From Paramacrobiotus metropolitanus (taxonomy: Eukaryota; Tardigrada; Eutardigrada; Parachela; Macrobiotidae), in NCBI RefSeq assembly GCF_019649055.1, contig NW_026570276.1, forward strand, positions 1-64,000: a stretch of DNA of 64,000 nt, written 5' to 3'. A program made the position numbers and the translations under genes. A model generated the notes under the pieces. It worked only from the letters and a program-made list of their open reading frames with translations, did no database searches and was not told the origin of the DNA. Below, one piece after another: positions 1 through 9,161 of this stretch; the first letter of the stretch is position 1, and each line of letters begins with the position of its first letter.

Positions 1-198
1 GATCTTCCTGAATCAGCGCCAATGCTGGCTGCACTGCAGCGACTGAAAGTTCTCAATTTCGCTGACCTGCACCACCCGCTCCAACAAACAGTGACAAAAC
101 TCAAAGGATTCACTTTGAATGGACGAACGAGAGCAAACTTAATTAACTTTGTAACAATGCTACAAATGTTTGAAACTCGCAGCATTGGTATCCAATAA
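1..198 (+). CDS. Possible 3' end of an unidentified gene, open at the left edge
   Basis: Frame 1 is open from the first base for 65 codons and ends with TAA at 196-198. The N-terminal part reads LPESAPMLAALQRLKVLNFA, which has the spacing of a leucine-rich segment; I do not recognise a family. After the TAA the same frame is open again for 62 codons, to a TAA at 385-387. This could be a gene or pseudogene with one nonsense codon, or simply chance, since a 65-codon open stretch is not rare across six frames. No start codon, splice site or polyadenylation signal can be tied to it. Coding status is an inference and weak. Confidence 0.27.
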   Translation, partial: DLPESAPMLAALQRLKVLNFADLHHPLQQTVTKLKGFTLNGRTRANLINFVTMLQMFETRSIGIQ

Positions 199-796
199 CC
201 TGATACTCTTAAACGTGTAAAGAAAGGTTTAAAGGTACATAGCGTCAGCATAAAACGCTTTCAAGTGACGTATGACAAACTTCGATTGTTGATACTGATT
301 ACAACACCCTTCCGTATGGATTTAAGCTGTTTTGAATTTATTAAGTTGTTGAAGCATAACCTCGACCGTTGCACTGCACTGAGTTAAATCAGAAGCGGAC
401 TTTAAACCTTAAAATTGCATTCACCAGAAGAAAACAAAACTGCGGCCATTTTCAAGTCTTATACCTAGCCCACTGAACAGTTAAAGGGTATATTCAAGCT
501 AAAAAATTCGCTAAAATTCTCGATCTGCACACAGTGAGGATATGTGCGGGTAGCTACAATGTTAACAACCCGATATCCTAAAACACAAGGGTATCCAATA
601 TTCACCAACATACCAGCAAATGTTTCATCAATTCCTTTGCCTGTTCCTCTGAACGAGCTCCGTTAACTGTTGTTTTTCCATTGCGGTAAAGTTGGCAAAT
701 GTGCTTTATAGGTTTGATGATGCGGACTGAAAGTCCGGAAAATCGCTGAATGTACTGAGCCATTGCCAACAGTATTCAATTCTGTTCAGATCCAGG
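199..796. other. Unassigned AT-rich sequence
   Basis: No gene, RNA or repeat recognised. Plus-strand frame 1 has fewer stops than expected for random AT-rich DNA, with open pieces at 199-384 and 538-663. The latter includes a 35-codon proline-rich piece starting with ATG at 559. None resembles a family I know. The sequence is not repeated elsewhere in the window. Confidence 0.5.
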
Positions 797-2142
797 GTAC
801 AGTTTAAATCCGCAACCGCAACGGCAACGACATTGGGCATAGTAGTGGTATCACAATGCAAATCTAACGGCTTTCCGTAGTGTCGAGACAGGTAGTGAGA
901 GCCTATGGTACGGTGGCAGCCCAGGAATTCAGATTTTTTCACTAGCAAGTTACCGCTTTAACAACCGGCTCTTTTCAACTTTTGGCAAAAAAACGGACTT
1001 GGCTGGGTCGCCCTCTTCGGAAGATATTCTCCGCAGGTCACCTGATTGTGTCGATATTCCCCTTTGTATTCCACAGTAAACCGTGTGTGGCGCGCTTGTC
1101 TTTTACACGGAGATGTGCTGATTAGCGTGGAAAAAACAGACAGATTCTGCTCAGCTTCAGGGCAGTAAAACGCCAAATGTCTGATGTACTTGGTTCCATT
1201 GATAACGAACCAGTCGGTGTGCAGTATACAAAGCGTAGCCATTTCGTCCACGGTGAAAACAAGCCAGAAATCTTCCTGTATAAGGTGATTGCAAGTGGTC
1301 CATCACGTTGTTTCATTTACATCTTTTGTTAGTTTCTTTTACCAAGGAATTTCTTGGTCAGTTGACGTCCAAGCGTTTGCAAACCGCTGTACCGAAGTCC
1401 AAACGAAAAGTCAAGAGCCGGAAGATGAAGGAAAGCCGGGGCCGAGGAAGGTCAAGCCCAACATTTTGTCGGCTACCATATCTCAGCATCGCCTATTTGC
1501 TTTCCGCAACTGGGATAGCCAGTATAGTAGTATACCGTATGGGCAACGACAAATTCGTCGACGGGACCGAACAGTGACGGGAAAGTCAGTACGATTCGTG
1601 TGGTTTTGGTGAATGAAAGGAACAGCCGGACAGTTGTTCCTGGAAGTCACCTACGGACGAATGTCTCGCTGACCAAGACCGGCTTTCTCCGCTTGACCGC
1701 AGTCATGCTGACTGAAAGCCGGCATGGATGAAGCGGCCCGGGCCAGTGCAGCCGAAACCAGGCGCCTGACACCTGTATCTATTGGACAGTAACATGCACT
1801 TTGGCTGAAGCCGTTTCAACGGCACCAACGTGGCTACCATTCGGCGCTTTGAAGTGAAGGGTGGCGATATGATCCATACCCTCTACGGAATCTCTTTTGG
1901 TGAACGATGCTATGATGGTCAAAAAAGGTTTGATGAAAGACCAACAGACGTTCAAGGACATGGTGAAGATTCAGAAGAAACAGGGAATTTAAAACCCAAT
2001 CAAAGAAGGATAAGCGTTCCCTACGTTGGCTGAAGCTGTTGCTGATGCTTTGGCGTCACTGGTCAAACAATTGGACGACGGGACTTCACAACGCTGTCAT
2101 GAAGACAAATATGTACCTTCCAATGCGTAATGGAACGGTGCC

Positions 2143-2331
2143 ATGGAGCCGGAAACACGTATGGTCATTGCGATTTTATTTGGACTGGATAAGTTCAGTG
2201 TTGAGCAAGCTTTAAACTTCGATGTGGATGGTTTTTTGCCTAAGCATGGTGATCAAATTCATGACAACGTTGGAGATATTATTAAACCTGATTATGACTG
2301 TGCTGGTGTTTTTCATTGCTCGTACAAATAA
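2143..2331 (+). other. Short open frame inside segment copy 1, coding status doubtful
   Basis: A 62-codon ATG-started frame near the end of the segment encodes a stretch of ordinary protein-like composition including FGLDKFSVEQALNFDVDG. The central ~25 residues are kept in copy 2, but the frame differs on both sides there. No domain or homologue recognised. It could be a remnant exon of the gene from which the segment came, or a chance frame. Confidence 0.2.
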
Positions 2332-2380
2332 CGAACGAACGAAAACGTGTCAGTGTCTTTTTTATTTCATTAAAAGCTTG

Positions 2381-2384
2381 CACA
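2381..2384. repeat. Target-site duplication of the LTR element, left copy (CACA)
   Basis: CACA directly precedes the TG of the left LTR and recurs directly after the CA of the right LTR (7721-7724). The unoccupied site survives in segment copy 2, where GCTTG-CACA-TCTGTCAGAGG is continuous with a single CACA. A 4-bp duplication is typical of Ty3/gypsy integration. The neighbouring T also matches, so CACAT (5 bp) is possible if the LTR starts one base later. Confidence 0.88.
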
Positions 2385-2637
2385 TGTTATACAGGGTTCT
2401 ACTCGTAAATGAGAATACGCGGATGATACTAAATAGCTTTAATGATAAACGTACAGTCGGTGATGATCGTACAGAAATAGCATCGAGATGAACGTAGAAT
2501 GAAGAGAGCATGAATATCGTATGGGAGAAACGGTAGTGTTTATATACGAGTAAAAGAGGTGAAGGTATTTAGGTAAATAACACAAGAGGCTATGTAGATG
2601 TACAGACGTGACACGGAAATACATTCTCTATATGACA
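2385..2637 (-). repeat. 3' LTR of the gypsy element (253 bp)
   Basis: On the plus strand it starts TGTTATACAG and ends TATATGACA, so it has the standard TG...CA ends. It matches 7419-7720. On the coding (minus) strand a TATA-like TATATAAAC lies at 2538-2546, and an ATTAAA polyadenylation-like signal at 2438-2443, about 100 bases downstream. This fits the usual U3-R-U5 arrangement. Confidence 0.93.
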
Positions 2638-2647
2638 TCCCCTTCTT
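2638..2647 (-). other. Polypurine tract of the gypsy element
   Basis: On the minus strand AAGAAGGGGA lies directly against the 3' LTR. A purine run at this place is the usual primer for plus-strand DNA synthesis in LTR elements. Confidence 0.85.
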
Positions 2648-2707
2648 GAAGGAATCTCGTAGAGATTATGGTGAAATGGTGGGACCATGGTTTGTGCAGA
2701 ATGAATT

Positions 2708-5660
2708 TCATTTTCGCTGGCGCAGGTTGTAGCGTGGTGGTTGCGGTTCGCTTTCACTTTCAGCTGGCTGATCTTGTTCCGCCTGGGGCTGGTCTGTTTG
2801 TTGGACGTTCTTCTTCGTCGGCGTGGTTATACCAAGACTTGAGTTGCGAAACATGCACAGTGTCGATCTTACGGCGTCCGTTAACATTGGCAATCTTGTA
2901 ATTGACATTGCTGACTTTCCAATATCTTATACGGTCCATGCCAGTTCTTAAGTAATTTTGTTGTCAATCTTCCTTTGTTTTCCTGATCGCGCCGGTCTTG
3001 TCAACAACTCGAGGAACATTCCAACGGTAAACGAGACTACCGATTGGATAATCAACGGTCGTTCGATGTTGATTATAAAGTGGTGCATTGATCAAAGGCA
3101 GCATTGCAGCAGAGTTTTGCGATTTCTTGAGCGTCGCTGGGAAAAAAAATTTGAGTTCTTTAACGTATTGATCCATATCATTTATTAATTGTCGTTCAGT
3201 GGCACCAGTGGCAACGTCGAGAGGAGTTGTGGCTTTTCTTCTATACAGGAGTTCAAATGGGGAAAATTTTGTTGTTTTGCTGAGTGAGGTGTTGATGGCG
3301 TGAGTGACGAAAGGTATGAACTGGTCCCGTCTGTTATGCTGATCCACATATTTTGAAAGGCTTTGGGCAATCGTCTGATTTGCGCGCTCTGTTAATGCAT
3401 TCGATTGGAGGTGATAAGCTGTTGTGAACCGTTGTTCACAATTGACTAGCTTAGTCAACTGGGATAACAGCTCATTGCAGAAGCGTGTACCCCGATCGGA
3501 AACGATGAAGGACGGGACTCCGTGTCGTAAAATCACATTTTCCATGAGGAATTTTGCTGCATTTTCGGCGGTGGCACTGCGAACCGGTTTGGTTTCGATC
3601 CACTTTGTTAGATGATCGATCGCGACCAGTAAATACTGATTGCCTTTTGTTGATGTTGTAAAGGGTCCCTGGTAGTCAATCCGATGGTATGGAACGGCCC
3701 GTGGACTTTAATCGGTTGCAAATATCCGGATGGTTTCCCGTTTGGCGGCTTTTAACGTTGCATGGAATACAGGATGCGAGGTGACGGGATACGGATTCAA
3801 TCATTCCAGGCCAGTAATAACGACCTTGTAAATTGTAGTACGTCTTTTCTTGACCAAAATGGCCGGAAAGGTCATGCGCATTTTAAGAACTTCGGCGTGC
3901 ATAGTCTTCGGTACGACCAGTAGGAAAAGTCATTTCGTCGTTCTTTGCATGTCAGGACGTGAAGAGGAGCGGAACGCGTCGCAATGTCACGAATGAATTT
4001 ACCATAGTAACTAACCATTCCCAGGAAGGATCGTAACTGTTTCTTGTTCGTCGGGGCTTCGAGTTTGTAATTGCTTCAACCTTCTTCGGATTGGGACTGA
4101 TGCCGTAGGATTTACTACGTGTCCCAAGAAGTCAATTTGTGTATGTCCAAATGCACACTTTGAGGGTTTTAGCTTCAGGTCCGCTTCGGAAAGTCTCCGT
4201 AGAACTTCTTCCAAGTAAGCTAGATGCTCTTCGAAAGTTTTGCTGAATACGTTAATGTCGTCCAAGTAGATTAGAACAAATTTGTACGTAATTCCATTAA
4301 AAATTTTTGTCATCATTCTCATAAAGTTGCGGGGCGTTCGTTAAGCCGAACGGCATTACCTCGAAGCGGTACTGATTTGAAGGTGTTAGGAAGGCGGTTT
4401 TGTCTTTCGACTCCTCATCCATCGGAACTTGAAGGTATCCTTGGACCATGTCTAATCCGGAAAAGTACTTTGCTCCTCGAAGGACGTCCAGGCAATCGTC
4501 TATCCGTGGAGCGGATACGTCTTTATCGTCGAAGCGTTTAGGTCCCGGTAGTCGACGCATGTCCTTATCCATTCTTCTGTTGAACTAGGACCAAATTCGC
4601 TGCATAGTTTGACTGACAGGGTTTGATAATGCCGAGTTTTATCCAATCTTCAATCTGCTTGTCCATGGCTTCTTTTTCCCTTCATGAGTATCTGCGTAGG
4701 TTTCTTGCTGTCGGAGAATCCGTGCCGGTGTTAACCGTGCTCGATGCAGTTGGCTCGTCCCATAGGTTGGTCTTTCGTTGGGAACACGTGTCGATACTTG
4801 TACAGCAGTTTCAATAATGCCTCTTTCTGGTCAGTGGTCAGCTCTGGGCCCAACTATAACGTCTCTTTGAATTCTTCGAACGATGGATCGCTTGCTAAAA
4901 TTTGGCTGAATTTCCTAAGCAGGTCGTTCGGGTTTAACTGACCATCAATATCGTCGTACGCATCCTTGGTATTTTCTTGTGACTCGTCGTCGGGGTTTCC
5001 CATGTCCACGGGGTTTCACAAGATTAACTCATGTACTTCCTTCTCATTCGATATACTTTGATTACGCGCGTTGAGGATCTGCCGCTGGGTCCAGGTGTAC
5101 ACTTTCTGGCCCATTTGCACTTGACTCGCGTTGTATGGACGAGAAGCACCTGTATTCCCTTTGTCTCGCCAGAGGTGTACAGTCTCCGTTGAGGCGTTGG
5201 GAGGTTGTCTTTGGATGGATGTGCTTGGAGCATCTGCGACAGTCCTCACTTTAGTCACAAGTTTCGTCACAGGGTTGTACATCCTTGAGTTTGCGAATTT
5301 CACAACAAATGGCGTGCTGTTTAAGTAATCCGTTCCCAAAAGCAGTTTGAACGAAAAATCGTCCAATATCGCGGCCGTTACATTTGTACGTGTCCCAAGT
5401 AAATTCACAGCGAATCGACAAGCCTTTGTTATTTAAGTGTATCCCCGAAGCCGACGTAGCGCGTGTACCTGTCCAGGTATGGGCGCAAATTCCTTTCGTT
5501 CACAAACCTCCTGTTTACAAGTGAAATACCAGATCCAGTGTCGAGTATGGCTTCGGTCGGCTTATTGTTGATTCGTACGTAACAAGAGAGTGCGCCGGAT
5601 GAAACGTTGCATATGAGGGTTGATGAATCCGCGGTAAAAGAGCCGAATTTCGCCGCGGGT
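2708..5660 (-). pseudogene. pol region of the gypsy element (protease, reverse transcriptase, integrase), broken
   Basis: Minus-strand reading frames here carry the aspartic protease active site ILDTGSG (codons for DTGSG at 5528-5542) and a downstream LLLGTDYLN typical of the protease C-terminal half. Next comes reverse transcriptase (about 4572-4011) with FSGLDMVQGYLQVPM, MPFGLTNAPQ and LIYLDDINVFS, the catalytic YLDD lying at 4257-4268. Then follows the integrase core (about 3615-2964) with HGVPSFIVSDRGTRF and the downstream glutamate region LTERANQTI. The C-terminus, ending PRYNLRQRK near 2708, is of the kind that closes many gypsy pol proteins. The motifs are spread over several frames, so the region is a fossil. 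Family assignment is firm. Confidence 0.93.
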
Positions 5661-7182
5661 TTTAGTTTAACGGTCCTTCCATGACGTATTCACTTTCATC
5701 ATTTCCTTCTCCATCCGTGTACGTGAAGTAGGTCGGTCGTCTTGAGGTCGGCCATTATACATCCCGCGCTGGTAGCTGTTTCCGCGTTGCATGCCGTTTG
5801 ACCTGTACTGTCGAGAATGTCGACAGTCCGTGGTGACGTGATCGTTCCTTCCGCAGTTGTGACATTTTGAATAGCAGTCGGCAAAGCGGTGTCCGGGTCG
5901 GTGTTGTTGTTGCCTCGTGGACGGAAGTCTTGCTTTTGATTGATGTTGTTGATCATCGTCATCACCTGGTCGAATTTCTGGGTCATTTCAGCAATCTTGT
6001 CAGGTTGGGTTGAAACTGCAAATGCCGGTTTGTGTTTTTCTTGGTCTTCCAGTTCTTTCTTTTCCGCTTTCTCTTTGTACTAGATTTTCTTGGACTCGGC
6101 TGTCAGCTATCCAGGAAGTCTTTAACGTTCGTTGGTCTGTTTGAAATAAAACTGGTCTTCATCCGGGTCGGTAGTTCTCGAAATAACTCAGTCGCTTTAT
6201 CTCTTTCCGTTTTGCTGTCGGTTGATGACCTCGTACATTTTCAGTACTTTGCTGACATACGAAACAGGATCCTTCTTAGCCAAATTTTGGAAGTGTTCTT
6301 TCTTTAGGTCATAGTCCAGGTCAGTTGGCCCAAATGTCTTGAGAAGTGCTGTTCGGAGAGTGTCCCAAACACGGTGTTTTGACCGTTCTGATTCGTACCA
6401 TCAGCGTTGGCGGAATGACAGGTTGAGGTAACTGAGAATGCTGGTGTTGTCCCAGTCGTAGACTTTAGCGAAACTTTCGATCCTGCTGACAAAATCGCGA
6501 ACGTCTTCGAACTCTTCCCCCCCGAAGTGTGGCATATCTTTCGGAGTTATTTGCATTAAGACAGGGACGTTGTGTGCTGATTTCAATGATTTTCCACTAA
6601 CTGCCGGTATGATAAGTCCGTTAACATTGCCTTGACTTCCTGGCTTCTGCTTCAGTTAATGTGAACCGTAAGACGTTGGCTTGTATCGCTTCCGAAAATG
6701 CGGCATCACTGTTCTTCTGAACGAAGTTCACCGTCGCGAAATCCTCTAGATTGCCGTAAGTCACTCTTGCGATGACTGGATAATAAGTTGCTACAGATAC
6801 AAGCGAGAGAAGTATTTTACTCTGTCGATGTCTTCCGGTTTTATATCAGAGGATGCCAAGATGGATCTGATTGGAGAGTTGTTCTGGATAACCCGGTGGT
6901 GATGACCGGTGGTGGTGGTCGGGGTGATGATATCTGAAGCGCTGTTGTCCGAGGTGGTGATGTTCGAGGTGGTGGTGAGTGTGTGATTCTTCCGGAAGTC
7001 GATGATTGGCTGGAAGTTGATAGGTTGTCTTTAGAAGCAGATAACTGAGGGTGTTGTACTGGTGCTTCTTGACCCGTAGGTTGCGCTGTGAGTGGATGTC
7101 GAAGGAGCTGAATTTCGAGTGTCCGGTGGAGGTTGGTTGGTAGGTGGTCGATCCCGATTGATTCGTGATCTTCCTTCTGCAA
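5661..7182 (-). pseudogene. gag-like region of the gypsy element, broken
   Basis: The minus strand has a gag-like piece at 6586-6401 with MPHFGGEEFEDVRDFVSRIE, resembling the capsid region of retrotransposon gag proteins. Further downstream a CCHC zinc knuckle, CHNCGRNDHVTTDC (C-x2-C-x4-H-x4-C), lies at 5823-5864; it would bind nucleic acid in the particle. Upstream (about 7182-6841) is a serine-, threonine- and proline-rich stretch that may be the N-terminal part. The region lies between the 5' leader and the protease, as expected. Frames are broken. Confidence 0.85.
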
Positions 7183-7418
7183 GGTCGAGAGCAGCGTAGC
7201 CTTGCGCCCAGTAATCCTTAGTATCCGGCGTTGAACGGAGTGCTCGGTGTTGTCAGATAAAGGCTGTCAGTGTGCTGGTACTTTGTTTGTTGCGGTGATG
7301 TCCTTTGATGATCCAGTAAGATGGAGAGGTCAGCGTGCTTGCGTTTGTCCGGCTTTGACTTGATGACATGAAAGCTACAGTGTCTAAACCGAATTTAGAC
7401 AACCCCTGGAGCCACCAT
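7183..7418 (-). other. 5' leader and putative primer-binding site of the gypsy element
   Basis: On the minus strand, one base inside the 5' LTR, TGGTGGCTCCAGGGGTTG (7417-7400) begins with the TGG expected of a site that pairs with a tRNA 3' CCA end. I cannot name the tRNA. The rest is untranslated leader running to the gag-like region. Confidence 0.65.
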
Positions 7419-7720
7419 TGTTTACAAAAGGGTTCTACTCTGTAAATGAGAATACGCGGATGATAATAAATAGCTTTAATAATAAACGTAAATGAGAATA
7501 CGCGGATGATAATAAATAGCTTTAATAATAAACGTACAGTCGGTGATGATCGTAGAGAAATAGCATCGAGATGAACGTATAATGATGAGAGCATGAATAT
7601 CGTATGAGAGAAACGGTAGCGTTTATATACGAATAAAAGAGGTGAAGGTATTTAGGTAAATAACACAAGAGGCTATGTAGATGTACAGACGTGACACGGA
7701 AATACATTCTCTATATGACA
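7419..7720 (-). repeat. 5' LTR of the gypsy element (302 bp)
   Basis: Matches the LTR at 2385-2637 with TG...CA ends. It is 49 bases longer, almost entirely because of a 46-bp perfect tandem duplication that the other LTR lacks. The TATA-like TATATAAAC is on the minus strand at 7621-7629. Confidence 0.93.
7442..7533. repeat. 46-bp tandem duplication inside the 5' LTR
   Basis: Two consecutive 46-bp units, both starting GTAAATGAGAATACGCGG, at 7442-7487 and 7488-7533. The other LTR has one unit. The duplication therefore arose after the LTRs were made identical at integration, or is an assembly artefact. Confidence 0.9.
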
Positions 7721-7724
7721 CACA
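7721..7724. repeat. Target-site duplication of the LTR element, right copy (CACA)
   Basis: Pairs with 2381-2384 and directly follows the right LTR end ATATGACA. Confidence 0.88.
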
Positions 7725-7977
7725 TCTGTCAGAGGATAGCTCCGTCTGCCATGGTTGTACTGATGTCGAAGGAAGAGTTGACATACTGACACAACATTTT
7801 TCCGTTAATTATTCTACTATCCGTAACAACTGCACAAAGTTGGTGTACGATTCACCACTGCAACCTCGTAGAATAATAAACATAAATATTGTCCACAAAC
7901 AGTGCTACAATAAGGCTGAAAACTGTTCATTTTCTAAAGTTTATTCATTGACAGCTACCAGTGGTGCGAAATGCTGA
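7723..7977 (+). CDS. Possible terminal exon of a host gene, unidentified, six cysteines
   Basis: An open frame of 84 codons ends in TGA at 7975-7977. It technically extends back into the LTR, but only the part after the insertion site can be host sequence. The frame contains CHGC near the start, then NNCTK, HKQCYN, ENCSFS and a final AKC before the stop. Six cysteines in about 80 residues suggest a disulphide-bonded extracellular domain, but I do not recognise a family. In the uninterrupted arrangement a T-rich tract ending in AAAAG (around 2351-2376) would lie just upstream and could be a 3' splice site. The same frame has a TAA a few bases upstream of the insertion, so an exon start is required. 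The duplicated segment ends 13 codons into this frame. Coding status is inferred. Confidence 0.35.
   Translation, partial: HLSEDSSVCHGCTDVEGRVDILTQHFSVNYSTIRNNCTKLVYDSPLQPRRIININIVHKQCYNKAENCSFSKVYSLTATSGAKC
7725..7759 (+). repeat. Duplicated ~1.6-kb segment, copy 1 (right remnant)
   Basis: TCTGTCAGAGGATAGC and the following bases match 10740-10774 with one difference. After GGTTGTA the two copies diverge completely: here into an open frame, in copy 2 into satellite. This marks the right boundary of the segment. Confidence 0.85.
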
Positions 7978-8040
7978 GAGTAGTTTCCAAAGCTTTTCCG
8001 TACGATCACACATTCCCAATTTTGCCGGCTTGCTCTAGTG

Positions 8041-9161
8041 CAGCGCCAACCAGTGCTTGCTTTTGGTCGGCTAGATAGGTATTCACCACTTTCTGTGAGA
8101 GGATTACCATGAATCAACTAGACTAAACTACCGCTTCAGAAGAAAAATTAGTCATTCCCAACAAAAAACGAAGCATCCACTTTGTCAATTTGTCAAAATT
8201 TTTCAAACTAGCAATAACCAGGCATTAATGTTTTGCTTCTCTCTAGATGATTGCTTTGAATCCTTCAGACAAAACTATTGTTTCAGAAGAGAAATAAGCC
8301 TGTCTCATTAAGCGGAAGGCGATCCTTGTACTTTTTGCGAAACATCCGGATGTTTAGAAATTATTGATCATTCGCATTTTCGAATATCATAAAAAGCGAC
8401 TGTCACTCTAGACAGAAACCTGTCAGAGTTGGGAAAATAGTCACGCCTAACAAAAAACGAAATTTTGTATCCACCTTGTCAATTTGTCATCCGTATGTCA
8501 ATCTGTCAAAATCTTTCAAACTGGCAGCCAACAAGGCATTATCGTTTGGCCTTCCTCTTTAGATGAATACGATAAACCATCAGACACAACTACTGCTTCT
8601 GGAAATGGAAATACTGTCCTATTAAGGAGAAGAGTTTCTTGTAGATTTAAAACATCGGATGTTTGGAAATCATTGTTATCATTCGTGTTTTCCGAATATC
8701 AGGAAAATGACCGTCACTATATATGAAACCTGCTAGAGCTGGAAAAATAGTCATTCCCAACAAAAACAAAATCTTATCCACCTTGTCAATTTGTCATCCA
8801 AATGTCAATTTGTCAAAGTCTTTCAAACTTGCAGCCAACCAGGCATTTTGTCTGGCTTCCTCTTTAGATGAATACGATAAACCTTTCAGACAAACCTACT
8901 GCTTCAGAAGAAAAATAGGCCTGTCTCATTAAGAAGAGGCGTTTCTTGTAGATTTTGCGAAACCTCCGGATGTTTGAAATAATTATTGTTATCATTCGTG
9001 TTTCCCAATATCAGGAAAAATGACTGACAATATATATAGAAACCTGCTCGAGCTGGAAAAATAGTCATTCCCAACAGAAAACAAAATCTTGTATCTACCT
9101 TGTCAATTTGTCATCCGATTGTCAATTTGTCAAAAGTCTTTTAAACTTGCAGCCAAACAGG
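8041..9161 (+). repeat. Satellite array, degenerate left block
   Basis: One A-like unit (about 8041-8203) is followed by three B-like units of ~310 bp and a partial fourth. B-type palindrome regions are near 8340, 8651 and 8961; the latter two are mutated. Units differ from each other and from the main array much more than main-array units do, as expected at the edge of a satellite array where homogenisation is weak. The block stops abruptly within a monomer at CCAAACAGG, where segment copy 2 begins. Confidence 0.9.

Larger units (their letters stand above)
797..2384 (+). repeat. Duplicated ~1.6-kb segment, copy 1 (left part, interrupted by an LTR element)
   Basis: This stretch matches 9162-10775 along its whole length; its last 35 bases (7725-7759) lie beyond the inserted LTR element. 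The two copies are close in sequence, and most differences I see are single-base insertions or deletions rather than substitutions. The segment is richer in G+C than the satellite. It begins GTACAGTTT and ends CGGTTGTA (GGTTGTA shared by both copies), with no convincing terminal inverted repeats. Function unknown: it may be a fragment of a host gene with introns, a pseudogene, or an unrecognised mobile unit. The final bases before the LTR element, a T-rich tract ending in AAAAG, resemble a 3' splice site in front of the open frame at 7723. Confidence 0.85.
2385..7720 (-). mobile_element. Ty3/gypsy LTR retrotransposon, broken, inserted in segment copy 1
   Basis: A 5.3-kb element transcribed from the minus strand. 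Its parts, in transcription order, are: 5' LTR, primer-binding site, gag-like region with a CCHC zinc knuckle, aspartic protease with DTGSG, reverse transcriptase with YLDD, integrase core, a pol C-terminus ending in an RYNLR-type motif, polypurine tract, 3' LTR. The order protease - reverse transcriptase - integrase places it in Ty3/gypsy (Metaviridae). I see no envelope gene. The reading frames are interrupted many times (more than ten), so it is a fossil. The two LTRs differ by roughly a dozen changes in about 250 aligned bases, apart from one internal duplication, suggesting a fairly recent insertion in evolutionary terms. The empty site is preserved in segment copy 2. Confidence 0.95.

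Noticed and set aside
1-666. Stop-codon reassignment (TAA/TAG read as glutamine) in frame 1
   Set aside because: Stops are of all three kinds and only mildly depleted, and nothing else in the window suggests a variant code.
6880-6990. Microsatellite of GGT/GAT triplets
   Set aside because: It is an impure, short low-complexity part of the gag-like region coding for proline- and threonine-rich sequence on the minus strand.
2439-7594. Plus-strand open frames within the gypsy element, and LTR-derived minus-strand frames
   Set aside because: They are antisense to recognisable gag and pol motifs or lie within LTRs. No independent support.
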